A stretch of 64,000 nucleotides of DNA, from assembly GCA_021463345.1 (NCBI GenBank), contig JAJTYM010000001.1, positions 136,001 to 200,000 on the forward strand. The letters run 5' to 3'. Numbering within the stretch: the first letter of the stretch is position 1; every line of letters begins with the position of its first letter. Shown here one piece after another: positions 41,815 through 52,299 of the stretch. Source of the DNA: Pseudobdellovibrionaceae bacterium (GTDB taxonomy: Bacteria > Bdellovibrionota > Bdellovibrionia > Bdellovibrionales > JAMPXM01). The translations under genes were made by a program, and so were the position numbers. The notes under the pieces are model-generated. The model did no database searches. It saw only the letters and a list, made by a program, of their open reading frames with translations, and had not been told where the DNA came from.

Positions 41815-42443
41815 TTCGACCCTCTCAAGGCGGGCTTCACCCATTGTTGAAAGACGAAATCCTCAAGCTCGGCGAAGCCGGTGTTTTTCAGCGAAGATGT
41901 GGCGAAGACGTGCTCGACCCCCGAGTCCGCGCGCACTTCTCTCAGTTTTTTTTGCAATTCGGATTTCGTCGCCTTGTCGGACTTGGTGACGACGACGACG
42001 ACCGGCAGCCCGCGCGGCTTCAGCCATGACAAGAGCGCGGCTTCGTCATCGGTCCACGCGCGACGCACGTCGAGAAGGATCAAAAGGCCGGTCAAATTGG
42101 CTCGAGTGCCGAGGTAACCCTCGATCATCGGCCTCCAGGAATGATGCTCCTCCCCCCCGCGCGCCGACCAGCCGTAGCCCGGCATATCGACGTACCGGTA
42201 GTTCGGACCGGCGTCGAAAAAATTCAACAGGCGGGTCTTCCCAGGGGTCGACGAGGTCATGGCCACGCGCTCCTGCGCGATGCCGTTGAGGAGCGAAGAC
42301 TTGCCCGAGTTCGAGCGGCCGATCAGCGCCACCTCCGGGCGGGAATCCCGCGGACACCCGCGCAAGTCAGGCGAACTGGTCAAAAACTTGAGGCGAGCGC
42401 GCGGAGCGCCGGCTCGAGGGGTTCCTCTGATCGGTTTGGACAT
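41811..42443 (-). CDS. engB: Ribosome biogenesis GTPase EngB (YihA/YsxC)
   Basis: GTPase needed for late assembly of the large ribosomal subunit. It has 210 residues from the ATG at 42443. G1 GRSNSGKSS (42-50), switch region TSSTPGKTR, G3 DMPGYGWSARG, G4 VVTKSDKATKSE and G5 TSSLKNTG are all visible. It opens the engB-kdsB-pyrG-kdsD run. A TATACA hexamer lies about 8 bp upstream and may be its -10 element, giving a very short leader. Confidence 0.93.
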   Translation of the reverse strand: MSKPIRGTPRAGAPRARLKFLTSSPDLRGCPRDSRPEVALIGRSNSGKSSLLNGIAQERVAMTSSTPGKTRLLNFFDAGPNYRYVDMPGYGWSARGGEEHHSWRPMIEGYLGTRANLTGLLILLDVRRAWTDDEAALLSWLKPRGLPVVVVVTKSDKATKSELQKKLREVRADSGVEHVFATSSLKNTGFAELEDFVFQQWVKPALRGSK

Positions 42444-42580
42444 CCGGGCCTGTATACCACGCTCAAGCGAAAACCTGGAGCTGGTTATCCAAAATCCTGG
42501 ATGAGACGGCGGTTTGACCGGACTCCGCCCCTCCCGCGGGCGCGGAAGACCCGCCAATTCGTTTTAGGGGCGGGATCGGG

Positions 42581-42596
42581 GGGCACGCGCCTTGAT
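42581..42596 (+). promoter_or_regulatory. Possible sigma-54 promoter before the FHA activator gene
   Basis: GGGCACGCGCCTTGAT matches the -24 box well (GGCACG) and the -12 box partly (TTGAT for TTGCW). It lies about 85 bp before the start of a sigma-54 activator gene, so it would allow self-regulation. The missing C in the -12 GC pair weakens it. Confidence 0.3.
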
Positions 42597-42679
42597 ACAG
42601 AGGCGCGAACGGCGCGTGACGCCCGAACCTCAACCCTGATTTTCAATTCCCCCTAGTTTTCAATGAAGGAGATTTTCGC

Positions 42680-43972
42680 ATGGACACCCGTCAAATCGCG
42701 TTGACCGGCGACGAACCGCTCACGATCGGATTCCTGCTCCCCTGCAGCCCTCCCCACGCTCCCGCCATCGAAATCGGAGACTTCGCGACGATCGGCCGCG
42801 ATCCCGGCAACAAACTCCGGCTCGAGGACCCGTTCGTCTCCGGTCGCCACGCGCGCATCGAGCGGCGGGCGCGAGGGTACGCGATCCGCGACCAAAACTC
42901 CCGCAACGGGACGTTCGTCAACGGCATCCGGGTCACCGAAGCGGCCCTCGACCCCAACGATAAAATCCGCTTCGGGGAAACCGTCTTCGTCTTCTCCAAA
43001 ACCGCTGAGCGCCCCTCTCCCCTCAAGAGCCGCAACGACGCTTGGAACGCGCAGCTGCGGCGGTTGCCGGCGTTCGCCCTGACCGACTTCCCCGTCCTGA
43101 TCACGGGCCCCTCCGGTTCCGGCAAAGACGTCCTCGCCAGGGCCGTTCACGAGGCGTCGGCGCGCAAGGGCGGCCCGTTCGTCGGCATCAATTGCAGCGC
43201 GCTGTCGGAATCGCTGATCGAGAGCGAGCTCTTCGGGCACACGAAGGGCAGCTTCACCGGAGCTTCCCACGACCGCAAAGGCGCGTTCGAAACCGCGCGC
43301 GGTGGCACGCTGTTCCTCGATGAGGTCGGCGACTTGCCCCTGTCCCTCCAGCCCAAGCTCCTGCGCGCCCTTGAAAACCGCGAAATCCGCCCGGTCGGCT
43401 CCGACCGGGTCATAGAAACGGACGCGCGCATCGTCGCGGCGACCCACAAAAACCTGGCCGATCAGGTGAGGGCGGGACGCTTTCGCGAGGATCTTTATTA
43501 CCGACTGAACGTCTGCCGGATCCACCCCCCCGCCCTCTGCGAGCGCATGGAGGATTTCGACGACCTATTGTACGGATTCGCCCGACAGCATCGCGTCCGC
43601 TTCTCGTTCGACGCCATTCGGAGACTCAAGGAACATCATTGGCCCGGGCAGATCCGCGAATTGAAAAACGCGGTGGCGCGCGCGGCCGCCTACCTGCCCG
43701 GCGAGCACATCCAGGCGACCCACGTCGACCAGTTCCTCGACCGGTCGCGCGCCTTCCCGGTCGAAGACCCGTCCCCGGAATCGCGCCGACTCGACGGCCA
43801 CGGGTCGGTCATCAAAGAAATCGAGCGCGAGATGATCCTCCAGCGCCTGGTCGCCAACAAAGGCAACCAACGCCGGACGGCGGCCGAGCTCGGGCTGCCG
43901 AAAAGCACGCTGCACGACCGAATCCGCGGCTACCGGATCGACGTCGAAGCCCTGCTGAAATCGTTCAGCTGA
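42680..43972 (+). CDS. Sigma-54-dependent activator with FHA sensor domain
   Basis: 430 residues. N-terminal FHA domain (about 30-107: [28 protein letters not shown]) that should read phosphothreonine; AAA+ domain with Walker A GPSGSGKD (143-150), sigma-54 contact loop GSFTGA (190-195; consensus GAFTGA), Walker [11 protein letters not shown]; Fis-type HTH at the end ([20 protein letters not shown]). FHA-fused activators are common in myxobacteria and usually work with Ser/Thr kinases; none is visible here. Start ATG 42680 with GGAG at 8 nt. Target genes unknown. Confidence 0.93.
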   Translation: MDTRQIALTGDEPLTIGFLLPCSPPHAPAIEIGDFATIGRDPGNKLRLEDPFVSGRHARIERRARGYAIRDQNSRNGTFVNGIRVTEAALDPNDKIRFGETVFVFSKTAERPSPLKSRNDAWNAQLRRLPAFALTDFPVLITGPSGSGKDVLARAVHEASARKGGPFVGINCSALSESLIESELFGHTKGSFTGASHDRKGAFETARGGTLFLDEVGDLPLSLQPKLLRALENREIRPVGSDRVIETDARIVAATHKNLADQVRAGRFREDLYYRLNVCRIHPPALCERMEDFDDLLYGFARQHRVRFSFDAIRRLKEHHWPGQIRELKNAVARAAAYLPGEHIQATHVDQFLDRSRAFPVEDPSPESRRLDGHGSVIKEIEREMILQRLVANKGNQRRTAAELGLPKSTLHDRIRGYRIDVEALLKSFS

Positions 43973-43981
43973 CGCCGGCCC

Positions 43982-45058
43982 TCAAGGCTTGATGACGACC
44001 GATTTGTAGAACACTTTCTTCACCCGCCCCTGCGTGAGGACGTTGTTCACGTTCTTGCGGATCACGAGCTTGAGCTTGTTTTTGCCGGACGGAGTGATGA
44101 CCTCGTCGTAAGTGATCGACTCGGCCGTCCTCTGCACGGCATCGGAGATCTCGGCCATCCGGTCCGAAGCCTCGACGGCCGCGTCGCGGGAGCTGAGCTC
44201 GAGATAGAACTCGAAATAACCCATCGGATTCTCATCCGAGCTCTCGCTCCTCCTCAGATTGACCACCACCTTGTCGAGAAGCACGACGTGCTCCGGGTGG
44301 CGGAGGGGGCTGTAGAAGTCGTCCCACGCGTCGAGGTCGCCAATCGCCCAAGCTTGATCCGCTCCGGCGGCGACGGTCGGCACGAATTTGACCTCGAAGT
44401 CCGGCAACGGCCAGCCGCGCGCGAGCAGCGTCACGACCAACCCCAGGAGCGCCATCAGGACGGCCAAAATCGCGTACGCGATCCGGGTCGACCATGGAGT
44501 TCTCCCGACGCCCCTGGCGATTTCCTTGGAGCTCGCGGCCGTCTGTTTGAAGCCGGTGACCGCGGCTTTCCCCCAGGCTTTTGGTTTTCCGATGGCGAGC
44601 GCGGCGGCGTCCCCTTTCAAAGACCCCGCGGCGGCCCCGGCCGCGTCGCCCGCTTGAGCGACGAAGCCCTTCGCTTGTCGCACAGCCGCGCCGATCCGGC
44701 CTTTGATCCCCGGGCCGTCGGGCTTCGGCGGCGGCGGGGTGTCATTGGCTCTCCTGCGTTCGAGGGCGTCGACGATGTCGTCATCGAACGAACTAGGTTC
44801 GATGTCGGCGATGATTTTCTCTTTGCGAAGCTCCTGGACTTTCGCGATGAACGTCGGATCCTCGGCGTCGAGGAGCGCGTCGACGCGCGCCAGGTCGACG
44901 TCGATCGGGCTTTGGAACGGAACCGGACCTTTGCCCGTTTCCGCGGGGTCGAGCACGGACGCGGCAACGGCGTCCGGATGCGCGGGATTCGCGTCGGACC
45001 TCAGCAGGCCTTCGAGGGAGGCCGCATCGCCTTTGTTTCCGGAACCCGAGTCGCTCAC
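43982..45058 (-). CDS. Membrane protein with FliL-like periplasmic domain
   Basis: 358 residues. Cytoplasmic N-terminal part of about 190 residues: acidic to about 105, then a Gly/Ala/Lys-rich segment; one membrane helix about 192-214 (YAILAVLMALLGLVVTLLA); periplasmic C-terminal domain like FliL (VVNLRRSESSDENPMGYFEF, then RTAESITYDEVITPSGKNKL). FliL assists flagellar stators, but no flagellar gene lies near. GTG start at 45058; convergent with the activator gene, 9 bp apart. It may serve the TolQR-type motor or a remote flagellar system. Confidence 0.72.
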   Translation of the reverse strand: MSDSGSGNKGDAASLEGLLRSDANPAHPDAVAASVLDPAETGKGPVPFQSPIDVDLARVDALLDAEDPTFIAKVQELRKEKIIADIEPSSFDDDIVDALERRRANDTPPPPKPDGPGIKGRIGAAVRQAKGFVAQAGDAAGAAAGSLKGDAAALAIGKPKAWGKAAVTGFKQTAASSKEIARGVGRTPWSTRIAYAILAVLMALLGLVVTLLARGWPLPDFEVKFVPTVAAGADQAWAIGDLDAWDDFYSPLRHPEHVVLLDKVVVNLRRSESSDENPMGYFEFYLELSSRDAAVEASDRMAEISDAVQRTAESITYDEVITPSGKNKLKLVIRKNVNNVLTQGRVKKVFYKSVVIKP

Positions 45059-45174
45059 GCGTCCAGTATGGCAAAATTCGTCCCGCTTCGACACAAAAAC
45101 TGTTGAGCGTGGCCCGTGCCGTTCCGATACGCGGGAGAGGCCCGCCCTTTCCGGCGAGCCTCCAGGGAGGGAGC

Positions 45175-45837
45175 ATGAAACGGATGCCACGCCCCGCGTT
45201 CCGCGGCCTCGCGCTGCTCGCGCTCACCGCAAGCCTTTCGGCTTGCGGCCTTCTCCAACGCTCGGACTCGAGCGGTTACGCCTATCGCGATGCCCGCTGG
45301 GACCCGGGCTCCTCGTACCGTGAAGACCGCGAGGACTTCCTCCGCGATCAGGCGATCGATGAAATGGGTTACGAAGACAGTCGCGAACTCGACTCCTCGC
45401 AGCGCGCGGCCCTGCGACGGCGCTTAGCCCTCAAACAGGCCGAACGCGAACTCGTCGCGCGCAGGGAACGCGAGCAATATTTCCGGCACAAATCACTGAT
45501 GCGCGACGATGGCGAAAGGCTCGAATTCCTCCGCCTGCCGTCGCACGAAACGCGCGCGCGCTGGCTCGCGGCCCGCGGCATCTCCGCCAGCGATCCGAAG
45601 CACCCGATCGAGTACCGGAAGCTCATCGAAGAGAACGACATCACCCTCGGCATGACCAGGCAAGCCGTGCGCGACAGCTGGGGGGAACCGGAACTCGTCG
45701 AGGTGGCGGGCAACCCGATGTACGGCAACGAGCGTTGGAGATACCTCGAGGAGATCTCTTCGCCGGAGGGCTATCAAAAGGAAACGCGCACCATCTACTT
45801 CGAGTCCGGCCGCGTCGTCGGCTGGGAAAAGCAGTAA
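45175..45837 (+). CDS. Lipoprotein with C-terminal BamE/SmpA-like domain
   Basis: 220 residues. GGGAGGG precedes the ATG at 45175. Lipobox LTASLSACG (Cys about 24), then a highly charged, Arg/Glu-rich helical middle (about 45-115) and a C-terminal domain ITLGMTRQAVRDSWGEPELV ... YGNERWRYLE ... RTIYFESGRVVGWEKQ, which follows the BamE/SmpA pattern. A direct role in outer-membrane protein assembly is not shown, as many lipoproteins carry this fold. Divergent from the FliL-like gene. Confidence 0.75.
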   Translation: MKRMPRPAFRGLALLALTASLSACGLLQRSDSSGYAYRDARWDPGSSYREDREDFLRDQAIDEMGYEDSRELDSSQRAALRRRLALKQAERELVARREREQYFRHKSLMRDDGERLEFLRLPSHETRARWLAARGISASDPKHPIEYRKLIEENDITLGMTRQAVRDSWGEPELVEVAGNPMYGNERWRYLEEISSPEGYQKETRTIYFESGRVVGWEKQ

Positions 45838-45879
45838 GGCGGTCGTCCCGCGCGCGGCGGAGCGCGAACGTGGGCGCGG

Positions 45880-48624
45880 TCAAGAATGCGCTTCATCCCA
45901 GTTATCGCCGCAGCCGGCATTGACGTCCAGGGGGACGTTCAGGCGAACCGCCCCTTGCATGGCGGTTTTCGCCGTCTCGGCGATCCCCTCGGCGTCTTTC
46001 GCCGGGGCTTCGAAAATCAATTCGTCGTGCACCTGGAGCAGCATCTTCGCCGGCACCCGGTCACGGGCGGCGACCATCGCTTTTTTGACGATGTCGGCCG
46101 CGGTTCCCTGAATGGGCGCGTTGATCGCCGCCCGCTCGCCGAACTTGCGCACCATCGGACTCTTCGAGAAAAGCTCGTCCACGTAACGCCGCCGGCCGAA
46201 TATCGTTTCGACGTATCCCTTCTTTTTCGCGAGCTCGACCGTTTCCTCCATGTACGTCTTCACGCCCGCGAACCGGTTGAAATAACGCCCGATGATCTCG
46301 GTCGCCTCCGAACGCGGGATCCGCAGCGCCTCCGCGAGGCCGAAAGCGCCCTGCCCGTAAGCGAGGCCGAAATTGACGGCCTTCGCTTTGCGCCGCTGCT
46401 CGGGCGTGACGTCGGCGACCCGAACGTCGAAAACCTCCGAAGCCGTGGCCGTATGGATGTCGGTCCCCCTTTCGAAAGCCCTTGTGAGCCCGGGATCGGC
46501 CGTGACGTGCGCGAGGATCCGCAACTCGATCTGGCTGTAGTCGGCGCTCACGAGGCGGCAGCCGTCGGCGGCCGTGAACGCCCTGCGGATGCGCGACCCG
46601 CGTTCGGTGCGGATGGGGATGTTCTGCAGGTTCGGGTTCACGCTCGAAAGCCGGCCCGTGGCGGTGTTCGCCTGGTTGAACGTGGTGTGCACCCGCCCGG
46701 TCTCGCGATCGACGAGGATCGGAAGCGCGTCGACGTAAGTGCTCTTGAGTTTCGCGAGCTCGCGGTACTGGAGGACTTTCGCGCAGATCGGGTGTTCCGG
46801 CGCGAGTTTCGCGAGGGTCTCCTCATCGGTCGAAAAGCCGGTTTTGGTCTTCTTGCCGGTCGGCATCTTCAACTTCTCGAAAAGGACGTGGCCGAGCTGC
46901 TTGGGACTGCCGATGTTGAACACTTCGCCGGCGTCCTCATGGATCGCCTTCTCCACGGCGCCGATGTCCTGGGCGAGGTCCGCGCTCTGGACCGCCAGGG
47001 CCGCCGTATCGACTCGGATCCCGCTGCGCTCCATTTCGTACAGGACCGGGACGAGCGGGAGCTCGATCTCGCGCAGGACCCTCTCCCCGTTCACCGCCTC
47101 GAGCTTGCGCAGGAGATTGCGCTCGAGCTGAAGGTGAGCGGCGAAGAGCTGCCCCGGGCTCGGGAGCTCCGGCAGCGGCGCGCCGTTGTACAACGTGAAC
47201 AGCGCGCGCGGATCGTCGATCGCGCCGGCCCTCGCCACGTACCCGGCGAGCATCGAGTCCCAAACGACGCCCTCGCCTTCGGAGGTCCTCACCGGAGCCG
47301 CGAGCCGCACGGTCTTCCAGAACTCCTTGAGATCGAAGCCCTTCCACTTGAGCCTCTTCCCGCTCAACAGCGCGCCCAGTTCCTCCCAGGAGCCTTCGAC
47401 TTCAACGACGACCGACCCTTGCGCGAGCAGGACCCCCCGCTCGGTGTGGAAACCCCAGGCTTCGGCGCCGGGTTTGAGCCAACGGTCGATCCGCGCGATC
47501 GACATCCGCGTTTCCTCGACCTCCGGCAGCTCGAAAACGCCGGGGCGGAACCCGTCCGCCGGGGCCGTGCTCCCCGCTCCCGGCGCGGGCAACGGATCCG
47601 GCTCCGTCCTCCCCAACGAAGCGGCCGCTTTCAACTTCATTTCGTCGCTCGCCGGCCGCACGAAACTCGCCGTCACCGCGCCGCTCGCGACCGGAGGCGG
47701 CGCGCCCCCCGCCTCCGCGCCGTCGGCCGGGGCGGCCGCTTCGGCATCAGGTTCGCGCTTCAACGCCGACACGTTGTCGCCCAGCAAGGCCTTCGCGAAC
47801 GATTTGAAATCCAGCTCCGTCAACAGGGTGTTCAGGACGTCCCGCTCGATGGGTTTCAGGCGCAGCGCCTCGTCCGTCACGTCAAACGGCACGTCGTCGA
47901 TGATCGTGACGAGTTTCTTCGACAGCAGCGCCTCGTCACGGCCCTCTTCGAGCTTCTTCCTCGTCCCGGCCGGCGCGATCTCGCCGATGTTCGCGTAGAT
48001 GTCCTCGATCGAGTCGTACTCGGCGAGCAGCTTCTGCGCCCCCTTCGGCCCGATGCCGCGCACGCCGGGCACGTTGTCGCTGGAATCGCCGATGAGCCCG
48101 AGATAGTCGCGCATCTGGCGGGGCTCGACGCCCCACTTCTCCAGCACTCCCGCCTCGTCGTAGCGGACCTCTTTCATCGTGTCGTAGATCGTGACGTGCG
48201 GGCGCACGAGCTGGCCGAAATCCTTGTCGCCACTGACGATGACCACTTCCATTTCGCGCTCCCGGCCCCACTTCGCCAGAGAGCCGATGACGTCGTCCGC
48301 CTCGTAGCTTTTCTTGTCGAAACAGGCGATGCCGAACGCTTCCGAGACCTTGCGGATGTAAGGCACCTGCGGAACGAGCTCCTCCGGCATCTCGGATCGG
48401 TTCGCCTTGTAACGGGGGTCCAGTTCCTTGCGGAACGAGGGCTCGGGCCGATCGAAGCAGAACGCCATGTAATCGGGCCGGACCTCGCGCAACAGCTTCA
48501 CCGTCATCGAGACGAACCCGTAGATCGCGTTCGTGGGCATCCCCGCCGAGTTGCTGAGCGGGCGAATGGCGTAGAACGCGCGGAAGAACATGGAACTGAC
48601 GTCGACGAGGTACAAACGCTTCAT
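45880..48624 (-). CDS. polA: DNA polymerase I, proofreading site apparently lost
   Basis: Removes RNA primers and fills gaps. It has 914 residues. 5' nuclease domain 1 to about 265 (DVSSMFFRAFYAIRPLSNSA, CFDKKSYEADDVIGSLAKWG, GDSSDNVPGVRGIGPKGAQK); polymerase domain with DYSQIELRILAH, KAKAVNFGLAYGQGAFGL and LLQVHDELIFEAP. The middle exonuclease-like domain is kept, but the DxE site reads HTE (His393) and the last metal Asp site reads His (His497 in AAHLQL). So proofreading is probably absent, as in Taq-like enzymes. A Gly/Ala/Pro linker of about 60 residues separates the domains. Confidence 0.95.
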   Translation of the reverse strand: MKRLYLVDVSSMFFRAFYAIRPLSNSAGMPTNAIYGFVSMTVKLLREVRPDYMAFCFDRPEPSFRKELDPRYKANRSEMPEELVPQVPYIRKVSEAFGIACFDKKSYEADDVIGSLAKWGREREMEVVIVSGDKDFGQLVRPHVTIYDTMKEVRYDEAGVLEKWGVEPRQMRDYLGLIGDSSDNVPGVRGIGPKGAQKLLAEYDSIEDIYANIGEIAPAGTRKKLEEGRDEALLSKKLVTIIDDVPFDVTDEALRLKPIERDVLNTLLTELDFKSFAKALLGDNVSALKREPDAEAAAPADGAEAGGAPPPVASGAVTASFVRPASDEMKLKAAASLGRTEPDPLPAPGAGSTAPADGFRPGVFELPEVEETRMSIARIDRWLKPGAEAWGFHTERGVLLAQGSVVVEVEGSWEELGALLSGKRLKWKGFDLKEFWKTVRLAAPVRTSEGEGVVWDSMLAGYVARAGAIDDPRALFTLYNGAPLPELPSPGQLFAAHLQLERNLLRKLEAVNGERVLREIELPLVPVLYEMERSGIRVDTAALAVQSADLAQDIGAVEKAIHEDAGEVFNIGSPKQLGHVLFEKLKMPTGKKTKTGFSTDEETLAKLAPEHPICAKVLQYRELAKLKSTYVDALPILVDRETGRVHTTFNQANTATGRLSSVNPNLQNIPIRTERGSRIRRAFTAADGCRLVSADYSQIELRILAHVTADPGLTRAFERGTDIHTATASEVFDVRVADVTPEQRRKAKAVNFGLAYGQGAFGLAEALRIPRSEATEIIGRYFNRFAGVKTYMEETVELAKKKGYVETIFGRRRYVDELFSKSPMVRKFGERAAINAPIQGTAADIVKKAMVAARDRVPAKMLLQVHDELIFEAPAKDAEGIAETAKTAMQGAVRLNVPLDVNAGCGDNWDEAHS

Positions 48625-48704
48625 GCGCGCATCGTAGGTGGCGCCCGCGCCGGGGTCAATGGCGCTCGCCTCCCGCTCGACGGCGCGCTCAGCGGCGCCC
48701 GTCG

Positions 48705-49019
48705 TTACGAATCAAAACCGGAGTTCTTGAACGCGCCGTTGGCGAGGCAGTCGATCACCTCGTTCTCGTGGATCTGGGCGAGGCCGCGATCCTTCATGAG
48801 GACCTCCGCGACCGGGCGGCGCTGCACGTTTTCGGCGATCATTTCCGCTCGCTGCAGGAGCAGGAGCAAGCGGTTGCAGCGGCTGTCGCCGGGAGCGAGC
48901 CCGACCGACTCCCACTCGAGGATTTGGGCGATCTCGCACCCCAGATTGCGGGCGAGCTCCGCGCGGCTCCACCCGAGGCGGTACCTGAGTTGGCGGAATT
49001 CATCGGCGGTCCAGTTCAC
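48705..49019 (-). CDS. Small helix-turn-helix protein upstream of polA
   Basis: 104 residues. Residues 5-45 (FRQLRYRLGWSRAELARNLG, CEIAQILEWESVG) fit an XRE/Cro-type HTH: helix 2 RAELARNLG, recognition helix AQILEWESV. The rest is helical (RLLLLLQRAEMIAENVQ). It lies 80 bp before polA on the same strand. The DNA target is unknown; the 230 bp upstream hold no gene and only a weak AT-rich promoter-like stretch near 49110-49140. Confidence 0.72.
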   Translation of the reverse strand: MNWTADEFRQLRYRLGWSRAELARNLGCEIAQILEWESVGLAPGDSRCNRLLLLLQRAEMIAENVQRRPVAEVLMKDRGLAQIHENEVIDCLANGAFKNSGFDS

Positions 49020-49251
49020 GCGAGACTCCCGGGTGAGGTCACTCCAGCGCTTCGGCCCTCGGGCCGCGGAACCCGCGAACGGGACCGCCCATGGCTCGTG
49101 GTTTCCGTAGTCATTCTTTGCGCTTGTTCATTTTGTTGTAGGTTCCCCTCGGTTCGTCCGCAACCGAATTTTGGATTCCTGAAAACCTAACCGGCCGTAC
49201 CTCGGTCTCGCGAAGGCCATAACCGACCGGAATCAGGGGGCAACGCCGAAT

Positions 49252-49575
49252 TCAGCGCCCTGCCGGGTCAGCATCATCCTCTGAAAAGACGAAAATGAGG
49301 TCGCCTTCTTTGACCAGATCGAACTGATCCCTCGCTTGACGCTCGATGAATTGCGGCTGCTGGGCTTCGTCGATCCGGAACTCGAACTGCTTCAAACGGG
49401 CCCTTCCATCCTCGATTCGCGTTTCCAGCCGTTGTTGATCCCGGTGCAGGCTCCAGAGATGAATGAAGCTGCCGTCGAGGAGCACGCTCGCGGCGGCGAG
49501 CGCCAGGCAGATCCAGAACACCTTCGTCGGCCGGTGGAGAATGCGGTTCAGGCGGCGGGCAAGCGCGGGGATCAT
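49252..49575 (-). CDS. ftsB: FtsB/DivIC-type septum formation initiator
   Basis: Bitopic division protein that bridges FtsQ and FtsL. It has 107 residues from the ATG at 49575: basic N-terminus, membrane helix (VFWICLALAAASVLLDGSFI), then a coiled coil (QQRLETRIEDGRARLKQFEF) and the family ending IERQARDQFDLVKEGDLIFV. In many proteobacteria ftsB follows eno; here the two are on the same strand but split by an opposing gene of unknown function. An upstream start at 49611 is possible. Confidence 0.85.
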   Translation of the reverse strand: MIPALARRLNRILHRPTKVFWICLALAAASVLLDGSFIHLWSLHRDQQRLETRIEDGRARLKQFEFRIDEAQQPQFIERQARDQFDLVKEGDLIFVFSEDDADPAGR

Positions 49576-49889
49576 TCCCCCATTCTGGCGGAGAGAGCGC
49601 GCAAATTCCATCGGATCCGCGTCGCTCCGGACCTCACCGCGGGCGGGCGCGAAAGCGAGGGCCCGCCCGCCGGATCGGACGGAAGTCGCGCTCACCCCTT
49701 GCCGGTCCCCGTCACCATGCCCTCCCCAGCCCGCGACGACCGCGAACCCACCGCTCGGGATGGACCGAAGTCGGAGGCCGAGGCGCGACAGCCGACCGAA
49801 ATTTGAAACCAAAGCAAATCGAGGTTATCATGGTTTGTGACTCCCGCACTCGGTATCCGACCGTTCAAGTCGAGCTAGAGGAGCCTGCA

Positions 49890-50957
49890 ATGCACCGGTC
49901 CGCCTATCGCTGGGCTCTCACCTTCGCGTGTTCGATATCGCTGGTGTTGACGCCCCCGCTTTCCGCCCAAGCCGCGGGCAAAACGGCCGCCGGGCCCGCC
50001 GACGCGGAGAACCTCATCCGGTTCACGTTGGAGAACGTCAAATCCACGGATCAAGCGCTGATTTTGCTTTCATTGACGGGTGCGACCAGGGAACAGCTGA
50101 CGTCCATTCAAAAAGACCTGGGCGGCAGATACGACGGCCGGGACTCCAGGGCGGAAATCACCTTGAAGGACAAGCAGATCCTCGTCGGCGGCAAACCCAC
50201 GCGCATTCGGATTTCGTCCTTTTCCCCGCTGAACGTCGAATACCGCGGCCGCGTCTGGGCGTACGAGAAATCCAAATCGGTGGAAGAGAACTACTTCTCC
50301 CTGGCCGGACACCTGTCCGACCGCAAGGCGGGTTCCGTCTTCGACCTCATCGTGCCGGAGGCGAAAGCCGACTCGAACGAGACGAAAGGCGCGGCGGCCT
50401 CAAAAGAGACCGCGGACTTCAGCAAGTTCTTCGGCTCGATCACGGTGGCGTTGGTCGCCGCCTCCGGCTTCGTGATCGGCGCCACGGTCGCCGAGATCAC
50501 CGCGGCCGTCGCGGTGATGGCGATCGTCGCGACGATCGCCGGGGGACTCGCGAGTTCGGCCATCAGGAAGATGATGGATGGGGACGAAAAAGGGCGAGAA
50601 CTCGTTTGGGACATCCTGCAATCCGCGGAGATCAAATGCGACGCCGAACGCGTCGTGATCACGCCCACTCGCGCCGCGAACCGAGGCCCCGACCGCGCCC
50701 TCGGGCGAATTCAGTTTGAAAAGCGGAACCTGAAGGACCCGATCCGCCTGTTCGACTCGAAAAACCAGCGGATCAGCTCCGATGGGATTTCACGACCGCA
50801 GAGGTTGGCGCTGAATCTGGCTCACGGATGCCGCAATGACGGGGAGGCCGCTCAGCTCCAAGCGACCCTGAAAAAAGCCGTGGCGATGGCCCGTGACGCG
50901 ACCGGAGGGCGGCGCCCCCTGCCCCAGCCATCGTCAAAGCCGAGCGTCGACGGGTAA
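49890..50957 (+). CDS. Exported protein of unknown function
   Basis: 355 residues. GAGGAG lies 6 nt before the ATG at 49890. Signal peptide about 1-29 (FACSISLVLTPPLSAQAAG). A beta-rich middle (ITLKDKQILVGGKPTRIRIS) is followed by one or two long hydrophobic segments at about 170-215 (SITVALVAASGFVIGATVAE, ITAAVAVMAIVATIAGGL), then a polar C-terminus with Cys pair near RLALNLAHGCRND. Not recognised. It interrupts the usual eno-ftsB neighbourhood and converges on eno. Confidence 0.75.
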   Translation: MHRSAYRWALTFACSISLVLTPPLSAQAAGKTAAGPADAENLIRFTLENVKSTDQALILLSLTGATREQLTSIQKDLGGRYDGRDSRAEITLKDKQILVGGKPTRIRISSFSPLNVEYRGRVWAYEKSKSVEENYFSLAGHLSDRKAGSVFDLIVPEAKADSNETKGAAASKETADFSKFFGSITVALVAASGFVIGATVAEITAAVAVMAIVATIAGGLASSAIRKMMDGDEKGRELVWDILQSAEIKCDAERVVITPTRAANRGPDRALGRIQFEKRNLKDPIRLFDSKNQRISSDGISRPQRLALNLAHGCRNDGEAAQLQATLKKAVAMARDATGGRRPLPQPSSKPSVDG

Positions 50958-51003
50958 ACTGAAGTAATCTGGCCGCAGCCGTGGGCGGCGCGAGCCGGGC
51001 TCC

Positions 51004-52299
<1,296 letters not shown>

